Below are positions 25,220-35,755 of a stretch of 64,000 bases of DNA, piece by piece. The position numbers and the translations under genes are program-made. The notes under the pieces were generated by a model. That model was not told the DNA's origin, did not search any database, and saw nothing but the letters and a program-made list of their open reading frames with translations. The DNA is from Pontederia crassipes (taxonomy: Eukaryota; Streptophyta; Magnoliopsida; Commelinales; Pontederiaceae): NCBI GenBank assembly GCA_030549335.1, contig CM060184.1, forward strand, positions 40,069,909-40,133,908, in the 5' to 3' direction. The first letter of the stretch is position 1; each line of letters starts with the position of its first letter.

Positions 25220-26149
25220 TTTAACCTGAAAAATAGGAAGATACATGGGATGAAGAGTCATGATTGTCATATTTTTATGCAAAGGTTATTTTCAATTGTC
25301 TTTAAAGAACTTTTTCCAAAGTCCATCTAGAAAGTTTTAATAGAGTTATCTATGTTCTTTAAATAGCTTTGTACATCCATCGTTCGGGAAGAAGACATCT
25401 CTCGGTTAGAGGCTTCTATTGTGATTACCGCGTGCAAGGCTAAGAAGATATTTCCACCTTCTTTCTTTGATGTGATGGAGCACTTGATTGTACATCGTCC
25501 ATATGAAACAAAAGTTGTGGGGCTGATTCAGTATCGGTGGATGTATCCTTTCGAAAGGTGCATGTTATATTTGAAAAGGAAGATGAAGATTAAGGCGAAG
25601 ATTAAAGGCTCCATATGTGAATCATATTTTATTGAGGAGGTATCAAACTTCACTTCAAAGTACTTTGAACACACATACAATCATGACACACCCAAGTTTC
25701 AAGAAACGATGATGGTGGTGTAAGAGAAGTTAATATGAATACTTCAAGTATGCATGACGGCTTCTTGGTACAGGACGCAAAGTTGTCTTGAGTGACAGAT
25801 ATCTCACCGCTGCCGGCTTCTTGGTACAGGACACAAAGTTGTCTTCAGTGACAAATATCTCACCGCCGTTGAGAATTATATCCTTGCAAACTTAGCGAGG
25901 TGACGGCATATCCCAAGTAAGATAATTTATTTTAATATGTTATATAATTTAAAATTAATCGTTGCTATGTGATTTCATTAATTGAGAACTATGAATTCAG
26001 GAAAGTCGAAAAATTACAGCGAGAAATCAATCCATTAGTTTCAGACGATGTATTATTGAAACTACGAGACAAACATTTTGTCGATTGGTTGAGATGTGAA
26101 GTGAGAAATCAATCTGATTGTTTATAATTATTACTTAAGTTTGTAATTT

Positions 26150-26923
26150 TTAATAAAATTTTAGTTATTTTTATTGTAGGTTATTAATGGCTCAGTCACA
26201 GATTTAAAAATTTGAGATTTGGGTCATGGACCGAAGAAACAAGTTCTTAGCTATTGTGGTGTCATAGTTAATGGTTATAGATTTCATACAGAAGAATATA
26301 ACCGACAAAGTTTAACTGTTAATAGCGGCATATGTGCTCTAGGAAGCATGTATAGGAACAACGACTTCGATTACTACGATGTTATAGAAGACATCATAGA
26401 ATTGTCTTATTTTGGAAAATCAAACAAATTCATGGTGATAAAATGTCATTGGTTTGATCTAGAGAAAGGAGTTCGGTTTGATCAAAAGTTTAAATTGGTG
26501 GATATTAACCCTCGATCGAGACTTCAGTCCTACGATCCATTCGTATTGGCGGAACAAGCGCAACAAGTGTACTACACTAAGTATCCATCGTAAAGAACCA
26601 AGGATGAATGGTGGGCGTCATGCAAAGTGAGAAGTAGATTATTCTTAGCAGAAACAATGGTAGATGATAATGAAACATCATCCTTATACAACGATGTGCT
26701 TGTGGATGATTACTATCAAGAAGATCGAGTGAATGAGATTGATGTAGCCATTAGAGTTGAGAATATTCAATTATTCGATGATGTTGAGCCATTGGAAGAG
26801 TTCAATTCAAATGACCTCTTAGAAGTGAGCTTTGACAATTTCATTGACGATGGTGCGAATCAAGATTATAACGATGATGACGAAAATGATGAAAATGAAT
26901 CAGAATACGAAACAAGTGAATGA
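26150..26923 (+). pseudogene. DUF4216 and acidic tail of the plus-strand CACTA transposase
   Basis: The open frame at 26219-26593 carries DYYDVIEDIIELSY, KCHWFDLEKG, FKLVDINPRSRL and DPFVLAEQAQQVYYTKYPS, a clear DUF4216. A TAA at 26591-26593 interrupts it. The same frame then continues from 26594 with DEWWASCKV and a strongly acidic end (DDDENDENESEYE) to a stop at 26921-26923. This is the normal C-terminus of a TNP2-type CACTA protein with one premature stop. Confidence 0.75.
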
Positions 26924-27018
26924 ATCTCTTATTTCTTCTAATGGCACAAGCTTGTTACCTTTTTTCAGTTATATATGATTATCGATAATAACACAAGGTT
27001 GTTACTTTTTCTTCAGTC

Positions 27019-29245
27019 ATGGTTACTAGAGGTCGAGCATCTAGGTCATCTCGCTCTTCTAGGCATTCACTCAAGATGGGTGACCATCACGACTATCGGG
27101 TATTATTTTTATTATCATTTGCTTATTTATAGCTGCTTATAGTAGTTACAGTCATTTTTTTAATAATGTCAATTGCTCCGCCATCGACGGGGCACGTAGC
27201 CGGATCGTCACATAGTAGGCGATCCATTAGTGGGTCATCTCCACACACTCAAGTTCCAGGTACGTCTCACATAGTAGGTGATACATAGTAGGCGATACAA
27301 TTTAAGAAGAAAGTTGTTTTTGTAATAGTTGCTCCACCATCGACGAGGTGCATAGTTGGGACATCTCGAACACACGATGGCGATCGACATGTCATGCCAG
27401 GTTATTTTCTGTATATTTCATAAATTTAAATACATGCAAGTATTTTAAGAATTTTTTTTATGATGACAGTTGCTACACCACTGTCGAGATTATCGGACGC
27501 CTCACCATATTCTAGCGTTGGCGAGCGACATCTTGCCCAAGGGGATATATTTATTATTATTGAAATTATATTTCTCAATTAATTACATTAATTATTTTTT
27601 AATAATGTCAGTTGCTATGCCGGCGATAGCATAAGCACCCGACTCATCACATTCTGACGAACGGACTGCCATAGATCATGCAGTGGTAGACATCACTCGA
27701 GGTGAGAACATTATTGTACATATATCACTTATCACTAGTTTAATTTGGTATGAAACTAATGATTTATCTTGTATTAGGGCATATAAATGACGTCGGAGCT
27801 TCTCAGGCCTACCTCAGTTGTACCAAATGATGATTCCTCTTCAACAGATGAAGAGGGATTATTGAAGAGGGATTACACGATAATGGGGTGGTCACCGTGA
27901 ATAATTTTGCTCGGCCGTAATTTTAATAAGTTGTAGAAATTTTATTATAGTTTTGCTTATCATTGAAAATTAATTCTTATTTGTAATTTGCAGGACCACT
28001 TTCATACCCGCTAGTACCGTGCGGGATGTCAGTGCTCTCGTTCTTTCCCACTTGCCGGAAGGGGTTGGATCGTGGAAAGATGTCCCAATTCAAGTGCGTG
28101 ATGACATCTTTCAAGCCTTTACGGTACAATCTTCTATTTGGATTACATAATTTATTTTATATTATTTTCAAATTACTAAGTTTTATAGTATTGTGTAGGA
28201 GGCAAATCAGTTTCATCCGAATTTTAGTTTAGGGACGATCCAGAGAACTTTTGAGGAGGTGATTGTGAAATGCCTCCAAAATCGATTGTATAAATTTCGC
28301 AAGATCGTCACGTCCGCCGGCCTCACTTTGGAGCAGGGCATACAAAGATGCCCAAGGCATATTAGACGTTCGGTTTGGGAGTCCTTATGTAGGAAGTGAC
28401 AAGTATGTTTATTTTTAAATTATTTTTATTAAATTTATAATTTTTGAAATTCTAAATATTTGATGTTCATTAAGGGCGAATGAACAATGGCAAAGGAAGT
28501 TGGAAAAGACAAGAGTTAATCGACTTTCGAAGTTCGAGACCCACATCCACACAGTGGGTCGATGCAATTTGACGAGCATCTTTATTGTAGGAGGAGAAAC
28601 AAGGTGGTCTTGTGGACTTTCGCGTGTACGAGGCCACCATAAGAGCCGGAAGACCAAAGACTTGGTCACGCCTTCTTCTTGTAGGCTTCTAGTAAGTCTG
28701 ATCATTTGTTCACTTGGATGTTGATGTTAGTGAAATATTTTTTAAATGCGCAATGTTTAAATTTTCTAGGATGAGTATAATGCGAAGATGGCTAAAAAGT
28801 ACGAAGATGATCTGAGTACTCATCCACTAGGTAATGTTTCTTGGAAGGGATTCATGTTATTAATTTGTGTTTTTTGATATATAATTTATATAATCTATAT
28901 AATGTTTATATGATTGTATATTTTTTCTATTTGATAGAGGACCCTGCTGTTTGAGAGGAGGTGGCCGACATGACACGAGGAGGATACTTGCGTGGTAGGA
29001 GGATACTTGCGTGGCCTCGGCACAACCGATCGGGTACCTAGGAAGAGCGGAGGATATGCAGGCGGCCCATCTGCTTTGAGCTCATCCGCTGCACCTGATA
29101 TGACGCAGTTATTGTAGCAGATATCGCAGCAGTTGGCTCTACTATTGTAGGCGATTCAAGGATTGATCCTGACGCAGAATCAATCCCTGTGAGGCCATGG
29201 ACCGAGCACGTCGGGATCGAACGTCCGGAATGACAATAATAACCC
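27019..29245 (+). pseudogene. CACTA second transposase (Transposase_24), plus block
   Basis: The ATG at 27019 starts MVTRGRASRSSRSSRHS, the usual basic start. Four short repeated exon-like segments follow (27173-27701). The conserved part begins near 27990: STVRDVSALVLSHLPEGV...WKDVP, then FHPNFSLGTIQRTFEEV, RLYKFRK and RRSVWESLC. It continues at about 28475-28690 with NEQWQRKLEKTRVNR and, at 28770, DEYNAKMAKKYEDDL. This is the same family as the minus block's gene. These proteins bind the subterminal arrays. Exon borders are plausible GT-AG sites, but stops in some segments (for example in the fourth repeat exon) suggest a decayed copy. Confidence 0.65.
27173..27701 (+). repeat. Four tandem copies of an exon-intron unit in the CACTA second gene
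   Basis: Exon-like segments start at 27173, 27329, 27470 and 27612. Each begins TTGCT(C/A)(C/T)(G/A)CC, encoding V-A-x-P after the splice. Three end at a good donor: CCAG|GTACG (27259), CCAG|GTTA (27400) and CGAG|GTGAG (27701). Acceptors are TAG, CAG and CAG for copies 2-4, while copy 1 has AA in place of AG. Spacing is about 140-155 bp. Each unit would add a Ser/Pro-rich linker segment. Confidence 0.65.
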
Positions 29246-29517
29246 CTAAACCTAGGATAGAAACAAACCAAACTATACTTTTGTTACTTATAGTCTTGTT
29301 ATTAGATATACGTATAGTTTGTTAATTCACTTTATTACTTTTCATATTATTATCTTAAATATTATGCCTGTGACAATTACTCTTTCATATTATGCTTGTG
29401 ATGATTACTCTTTCATATTATGCCTATGATGAATATCAATGCATTTATATGCATTATATAATTGTATGATGTGGGAAGGGAAAAAATATGGTTGTGATGA
29501 GTCAAAAAAATCTACAA
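29246..29517. other. 3' flank of the CACTA second gene
   Basis: AT-rich, with short repeated pieces of TTTCATATTATGCCTGTGA. Probably the 3' untranslated region and polyadenylation zone of the plus-strand block. Confidence 0.35.
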
Positions 29518-30006
29518 TTAGCACTTCCATAGCGTCACCCTAGCGTCGCCGACATAGTCAACTCTATATTAAATATATCGTCCTTAGCGTCGCTTTAATG
29601 TCTCCTTAACATCGACGGACTCACATCACTTTAGTGTCTCCTTGGCGACGCAACAAACATGATGTTGGTCTCACAGTAGCGCCAAAATCGCGTCAACTAA
29701 TGCATAACATTAGTGTCTCTTGAGCGCCGGAATAGTGCCTCTTATGTCACGCCACTTTAGCGTCTCCTTAGCGACATCTGTCTAGTGCTCCCAACAAGAC
29801 CACGCATCTTCGTAACGTCCAGATAGCGTCTACCATTGGCACTAGTAGCGTCTTCGTCTCCTTTGGCTCTATTGCGATGCTATTAGCCACCGTTTACTGA
29901 CGTCGCATTTTGTCGGCGCTATTTTGACACCAAAGTGATGCTAAATGTTTCAGAGACTCAATAACACCGCATTAGTGTCTAGTACATTGGGTCGCTATTC
30001 TTCGAT
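29518..30006. repeat. Right subterminal repeat region of the CACTA element
   Basis: Dense motifs of the type CTTTAGCGTCTCCTTAGCG, TAGCGTCGC and TAGTGTCTC occur in both orientations. They resemble those at the left end and are the probable binding sites of the second transposase. Confidence 0.8.
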
Positions 30007-30018
30007 TTTCTTGTAGTG
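30007..30018 (-). repeat. Right terminal inverted repeat of the CACTA element
   Basis: TTTCTTGTAGTG, the inverted complement of the left end CACTACAAGAAA, followed directly by AGT, the same three bases that precede the left end. Confidence 0.9.
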
Positions 30019-30021
30019 AGT

Positions 30022-31268
30022 GTTGTGGTGGAGTTTTGTGTACCCCATCAAGTTAACCATATACATACGTGAATGGACATCCGATCATTTTACCCATATC
30101 ATGTTGAACTAAAGAACCTTAAGTTCTATAGCAGAAGCACCTCTCGTAAGTCCTCAGCACGTGTTTCTAATTGATCATCTTGCACTTTTCTAGATTTAAT
30201 CATCGTATCCATGTTATTTCTTTCTATATTCCGAAAATAACAAAAACATTTAATTTCTTTTACTTTACATAGCTATCCTTCTTACCTTCATTTTCAGCAT
30301 TTCTTTTACTTATCGAGTTTGTTTCGAGGAATCTTTCGAAAGTTTCACAAACACTATTCCCTCAGGCTATCGATCACGAGCAGAAGACTTTGTTGAATCA
30401 CTATGCTTGCGGATCACATTTCGACAGTGTAGAGAGATTACAAATTATAAAACTTTATTCGACATCTTTTTTCTATGTTCAAGAGTAACACGCCAAAGTA
30501 AATGGTAGACCTATGTCTTAGAGGCTCACGCCCTTTTAAACGTGGCATTCTCTATACACACTTTATGCAAGTCCGTGTAAATTTTGTATGTTGTAGCTTT
30601 CTTCACTGAAGCTAGAGGAGGTGAGGTTGGCCAAGATGCGGCCTTGGTCTTTTTGGATGTTGGACACATGTGTCCCTAATGGGCATGTGATATAACTATG
30701 CATGCAATTATCCAACTGCATTAGTGTAGTTAACGAAACTGCATCAAACAATTTTCACTTTAGCATGTATAGAAAGGGGAAGAGTGTCTTCTTTTATGTA
30801 GAAGAGTTCAACGAGTGTTGTCCTTTCCACTTTGTGGTAGATGTAGTTCGATGAGTTGCCACAAGGCTAAGAGTGCGTCGTGATTCTGATGTCATTTCGG
30901 GGTACTTTGCCTTCTTCTTTGAATGATGTGGGGAAGTTGTCAGCATAGTGGGAGCTGTTGAGGTACTTTGCCTTCTTCTTTGAATGATGTGGGGAAGTTG
31001 TCGGCGCAGTGGGAGCTATCGAAGGTGTGGAGGGAGCGGCACTCTCAATGGCTCCATTTTTGATAGATGAGCTAGTGGTGTTGCTGAGTGGGTGGCCGAC
31101 AGTGTGGATGCTAAAGGTTCAACATCAAGGATGAGAGGGTTGCTCAATGAAGTGCTTGTCTTCCCTTTTGGTTTATGGTGCCAAGTATGACCTGTGTCTT
31201 GTCAGTCCTATGGTGGTGACCATGGTCAGTATATATAAAGCTCAAGCTAGGGAGAGTGGTGAAGACAC
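30022..31268. other. Anonymous repeat-like sequence right of the CACTA insertion
   Basis: Minus-strand frames (for example 30563-30751, and a Ser/Pro-rich stretch near 30980-31120) look like parts of an old coding repeat but match no family I can name. It probably continues from the sequence left of 8378 and on past 35406, the gypsy-type element being a later insertion. Confidence 0.35.
30901..31022. repeat. Tandem duplication, two copies of 61 bp
   Basis: Copies at 30901-30961 and 30962-31022 both begin GGTACTTTGCCTTCTTC and differ at only a few bases. Confidence 0.9.
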
Positions 31269-31972
31269 TGATACGATGCTCAAGAATAATGCCTTGAGTG
31301 ATCAGAATAATATATGATAATAAAAAAAATGATATCAAACGAATTTTCGGGCAGCGAAATATCAACCTCAAGATTACAATGAACCAAGCAATCGATATTA
31401 TAAATAGATAAATTTAATCACAAGAAGTTCCCGAAGAACGGGTTGCAGGAGTTCCCTCACAATAAAAGCAATTAAGCCAAACTTTCATAAATTCAAAGAT
31501 ATCTTAAATAACAATAAACACCAGTATTTATAGGTCCTACAAATAGAATTTGGGCCGAAAGAAAAGACCCTAACTTAGCCTACAAGAAGGTAACTAGTTT
31601 CTTGAAATAAGCAAATCAATTTCCTCTTGCAAAGCTCAACATAATTTTCATGTATAATTAATTCCAAAAATTTCAAATAAATAAGGTTAAATCAATTGGC
31701 CCGAATTTTGTTGCATCTTCATACAACTCCAATTTGTAACTTGTTGGGAATTTGAATTTGTTGCAACTTGATCTTATAATTTTATTAATTGTAAATCGCA
31801 TATCCCCACCTAGTGGGATAAGGCTTTGTTGTTGTTGTTGTAAATCGCATATATTCTTGATTATCTTCAATTGCCTTATGTCTGAATCCACAACATTATC
31901 TTGATCATCTAACTTTCTTAAAAGATTCTTCTATTGTCGGCTGTAATTGTAAGCATTTCCTTGTTCATATCA
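31269..31972 (-). repeat. Left (3') LTR of the gypsy-type element
   Basis: Runs from TGATACGATG to TTCATATCA. It carries the 37-bp LINE-tail insertion at 31804-31840 that the right LTR lacks. Confidence 0.8.
31804..31840 (+). mobile_element. 37-bp LINE 3'-tail insertion with target duplication
   Basis: The segment begins CCCCACCTAGTGGGATAAGG and ends (TTG)n. It is identical to the last 37 bp of the RTE-type LINE at 59253-62411. It is flanked by TAAATCGCATAT on both sides (31792-31803 and 31841-31852), extending to a shared TTGTAAATCGCATAT. The right LTR of the same element has the uninterrupted site (about 35268-35285, one or two base differences). This is an extremely 5'-truncated retroposition event. 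Confidence 0.85.
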
Positions 31973-31980
31973 TTCTCCTT

Positions 31981-32095
31981 CTCTTCAAAAAGATTCGTCC
32001 TCGAATTTGCATTCACAATAAGGAGTTCAGGTTCAATCAATTCCCTCCTCTTCAAAAGGATTCGTTCTCGAATCTACATTCACAATAAGGAGAAT
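31981..32095. repeat. Tandem duplication of 67-bp period inside the gypsy-type element
   Basis: CTCTTCAAAA at 31981 and 32048 begin two similar units ending in ATTCACAATAAGGAG. They lie next to the left LTR. Confidence 0.75.
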
Positions 32096-33383
32096 ATAAC
32101 CTATCACATATATGAATTTATTAAATAATTTAGGACACACATAATGGAGATATTTATACTTCCCTTTCCTATGTCAGATGACTTGTACGATGTATCTCTA
32201 TCAGGATTGCAAGTATGATTCCTCAATTATACCATCATGTTATGATCCTACAAGTATAAAGCAAGAACAAGATAAGTAATATGAAAAGTAATGTAACTCT
32301 CATACTCACTTGGATGAAATATTTTATGCCCATGGGACAATGGTATTTGAAGAAACAAATCACGAAACTTTGGAGACCTTCCTTGCCGCATAAGAATCTT
32401 GTCAAATAAGGTGCGCAATATATTCCAAAGAACTAGGAATCGAATATGGAGATTGTCAAGTGGTTCCAATATAAACATGTTAGTTTCCATGAAATAAAAT
32501 GAATCCTTAACATCTGAAAGTGGAATATTGTAAGATTCTTAACCAAGCAAATATCTTGGCTCATGAAATGAATAATGCAAGTCCCTGCAACTAATCAAAA
32601 CATCACCAAAATGATCACCCAAATAATTGTTATAAATCAAAATATCTCCAAACAAATTAATCTCAAATCTTCGATGAAAAATGAATAAAAGTCTAACTAA
32701 TGCAAATGCAATGAATTTTTGAATCATTATGTGAAAATTATATGAAAGTTTGCAACCACCATCCGCAGAAATGATCTTAGGAAAGCATAAAGGTGGATTT
32801 AAGGAAATGAATAAGATTGTAGGATCATCAAAAAAATCTTGAAATCATAATCAACCAATCAAAAGTGTTCAGGACTAGAAAATATTCATTCCAAAATTTT
32901 AACATATGGCTCAAATAAAGTGTTTCAGCACTCAATGAAGAACAATGTGGAATAGAAAATTCAGGTCTAATGTTTGCATGACAATCAATACTTCTCTCAA
33001 TTGAAACCTGCAAGTTAGTCATGTCAAACAAATATAAAATTTCAAAGGTAAGAAATGGACTTTTCAAACTAGTCATTATAAATCCAATACAATCTCTTTC
33101 AATTCCTTGCATGATATAATTTGTTTCTTCATATACTTCACCCCTACATATCTGCATGGACAAATTAGAATCAAAAGACAAAAGATGGTTAGTATTAGGA
33201 GAAAAATTACTGAATTCTCTTTCTTTTTTCCTCATCACTCAAGTTTTCTCTCTCAAATCTTTCTGAAGGTGGCCTTTCTAAACACTCAAGACCTTATCTC
33301 ATTTCATTCTCACAACACCTATTTGGTCACTTTGACTTCTCCTCCATCGTTTATCCACTGAGGTTTGTATGGTTTTGGGTGCT

Positions 33384-33780
33384 TTAAGGTTGGTAGCCCA
33401 ACTTCTCCACCATGTAATGGCTAGTAAGATTAACGTAGCTTTCATTATCAATAGTCAGTCCACAAGTTCTGTCCATAACAGGACAATGCATAGAAATCAT
33501 TTTCTCGATCATGACTTCTTTCTCCAATCTGAACACGCCTATGTCTTCTCCAACTTTCGTCACCTTTCTCTTCCATCTCTTCATCATGTTCATCAAGAGC
33601 ACGTTGTCTTTATCAATCTCTTCTTTGATTTGGTTGTATAATTTGTTGTAGTTGTGCAATTTGCACATCTACCTGATCATGAAGTTTAGTAATCATATTT
33701 TCAAGACGTTAAAAATGTTGCGTCATGACTTCCATCATTCTTGTCTGATCAATTGCTTCTTTTCTAGGATTGAGCTCTTT
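33384..33780 (-). pseudogene. gag/protease-like remnant of the gypsy-type element
   Basis: The minus strand has a charged segment like the C-terminal part of plant gypsy gag proteins. It then has CGLTIDNESYVNLTSHYMVE, which resembles the active-site region of gypsy proteases (usually IDGGSCTNVAS). It is a decayed fossil piece without polymerase sequence. Confidence 0.4.
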
Positions 33781-34716
33781 GTCATTTCCTATTGACATTG
33801 TGAGAAATTTCTGTAATAAAAGTTAGTGGTAAAAATAACCTCACGTGGTGATGATTAGTGATGACACTCGTATTTTACCTTAACTCTATTTGGTTTTTCC
33901 CCTTAATTGTACTCACTGCTCAGTCTTTTTTTCTCTCTTGAATCCTCCAACAAGTTCTAAGAGAACTAATGCAAGTCAACACAAGGCAATGAGCAATTAA
34001 ATCAATATGATTTATCGATATGATTGTAAGATCAAAAGAATACTTGAAATTGAAATTAGAATAGAGATCAGAAAAAAAGGTTGCCAAATAAGGATATATA
34101 TGTAATGAAATCAAAGTTCATTGATTCATTGAATTAAATCATTCAAAATCTCAAAAATTTCTTGTGCACCTTTCTCTCTAGAAATAAGCTTTCCTTTTCT
34201 TTTCTTTCCTTCCTATTCATTTTGAACCTTTCAGTTTTTTCCTCTTTCTCTCTAAAAATAAGCTTTCCTTTTTCTTTTTCGTCCTTCCTCTTCCTTTTAA
34301 ATCATTCCTTTCAGTTTTTTTTCTCAAATTTTTTTTCAAATTTCTTCCAGATATTTTTTTTGTTCTTCCCTTCTCCTTTCTGACACTTTCCTTTTTTTAT
34401 TTTTGGGTTTTTTTCTCAATCTTTTTCTGAAATGCAACAGACTTTGAAGAATAGAGAGGGATGAAGGCTAGGGTTTCAAGAACAAATAAGCAGAATTTTT
34501 TGTGATCTTTTTAAACTATAGCAGAATTTGAAGAATGCAAGGATGATGGCTAGGGCTTGAAGAACAAATGAAACCAAATAAGGAAGATGGCTAGAATTTG
34601 AAGAATAAACCAACTAGATTTTTTGTGTTATTTTTTTTCAGAAACTGAAATAGGGGACAACAAAATAATGGAAGATAACTAGAAAATCGAATCGAAAATG
34701 CGGTTCTGATACCAAC

Positions 34717-35405
34717 TGATACGATGCTCAAGAACAATACCTTGAGTGACCGAAACAATATATGATAATCAAATAAATGAGATCAAAAGAATTTTCAGGC
34801 AGTGGAACATCAACCTCAAGATTACAATGAACCAAGCAATCGATATTATAAATAGATGGTTTAATCACAAGATAGCCAACCTTGTAATTAACGGTGAAAA
34901 TTCCCAAAGAACGGGTTGTAAGAGTTCCCTCACAGCAAAAGCAATTAAGCCAAATTTTCATAGATTCAAAGATATCTGAAATAACAATAAACACTAGTAT
35001 TTATAGGACCTACAAATAGAATTTGGGCTAGAAGAAAAGACCCTAACTTAGCCTACAAGAAAGGTAAATAGTTTCTTGAAATAAGCAAATCAATTTCCTC
35101 TTGCAAATCTCAACAGAATTTCCATGTATAATTAATTCCAAAAATTTCAAATAAATAAGGTTAAACCATTATTTATTTGGCTTGAATTTTGTTGAATCTT
35201 CATGCAGCTCCAATTTGTAACTCGTTGAGAATTTGAATTTGTTGCAACTTGATCTTGTAATTTGATCAATTGTAAATCGCAGATATTCTTTATTATCTTC
35301 AATTGCCTTATGTTTGAGATCCACAACATTATCTTGATCATCCAACTTTGCTAGAAGATTCTTCTATTGCCGACTGCAATTGTAAGCATTTCCTGGTTCA
35401 TATCA
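34717..35405 (-). repeat. Right (5') LTR of the gypsy-type element
   Basis: TGATACGATG...TTCATATCA, adjacent to the primer-binding complement at about 34701-34716. Confidence 0.8.
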
Positions 35406-35755
35406 AGGGGGCTTAACAAGATGCTAGGTCATGATAAATGTGAGAGAGGAAATCGTGGGTGATAGTAATGACGAGGGAGGAGTCATATCATGGGTGAAAG
35501 AAACATTGGAACATCATGGCTCATGAAAAAATGCACCACATGTCAAGTTGAGATCGTTTGTCCGTTAGTGATGCCACTACCGCCACATAATAGTCACAAC
35601 TGTCGAATATGAATTTCATAGGGTCGCAATCAGTGGCGGAGCTACATGGGTGCCAGTGGGTGTACGTGCACTCATTGAATAATTATAGTCGTTCAACTGG
35701 ACAGTCATGTCCATTCTTTCTTCTATGGCGTAGGTCACGAGTTCGATACTGAGGG
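35406..35755. other. Short spacer between two LTR elements
   Basis: Anonymous sequence continuous with the flank left of 31269. From about 35633, AGTGGCGGAGCTACATGGG resembles an end motif of widespread plant repeats. No gene is seen. Confidence 0.35.

Larger units (their letters stand above)
19744..25730 (+). pseudogene. CACTA TNP2 transposase with DUF4218, interrupted by a solo LTR
   Basis: At 19776-20030 there is a transposase-associated domain (DRSWIY, DEFINVA, LCPCWKCKC). TNP2 proper follows: LLEEADEPLW (about 20190), a SICGEPRYK zinc-like piece (about 20480), EAWKRFD and VRLGLCTDGFNPFG (about 20680-20770), PYNLPP, DIYLRPLI, and SAYGMLSGWSTK...ACPIC (about 21040-21110). The frame continues to PDGYVSNISRYF at 21690, where the 3.5-kb LTR sits. 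It resumes at 25225 with KIHGMKSHDCHIFMQ and PPSFFDVMEHL...QYRWMYPFER, which is DUF4218. TNP2 is the catalytic transposase of CACTA elements. Several stops and frame changes occur (for example around 20414, 20600 and 21120) and a frame break at about 25310-25420, so the copy is dead. Confidence 0.85.
8381..30018. mobile_element. Composite CACTA (En/Spm, CMC) transposon with outward-facing halves
   Basis: The left end reads CACTACAAGAAACC and the right end is the inverted complement CACTACAAGAAAATC. Both are flanked by the same three bases, AGT (8378-8380 and 30019-30021), the target duplication length expected for CACTA elements. Both ends adjoin several hundred bases of subterminal motifs (TAGCGTC, GACGCTA and variants). 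The coding content is unusual. A minus-strand block (DUF4216, then Transposase_24) runs toward the left end, and a plus-strand block (TNP2, DUF4218, DUF4216, Transposase_24) runs toward the right end, so both outer ends are 3' ends. A subterminal-like patch lies at the junction (18533-18610) without a terminal CACTA. A hAT (14373-17402) and a solo LTR (21697-25219) are inserted later. A three-base duplication could match by chance, about 1 in 64. Confidence 0.8.
31269..35405 (-). mobile_element. Short gypsy-type LTR element with two LTRs, broken
   Basis: Two LTRs, 31269-31972 and 34717-35405, both begin TGATACGATGCTCAAGAA and end in TTCATATCA, so each has a TGATA...TATCA border. Beside the right LTR the plus strand reads CGGTTCTGATACCAAC, the complement of a tRNA-Met-type primer site, so the element runs on the minus strand. 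Only about 2.7 kb lies between the LTRs. It holds gag-like and a weak aspartic-protease-like piece (about 33384-33780) and no reverse transcriptase. It is a fossil, broken in many places. By eye the LTRs differ by roughly 10-15% in their first hundred bases, suggesting an old insertion. No clear target duplication is seen. Confidence 0.75.

Noticed and set aside
34162-34383. A 73-codon Phe/Ser-rich frame
   Set aside because: It arises from pyrimidine-rich T/C runs inside the gypsy-type element near its primer site, with no coding features.
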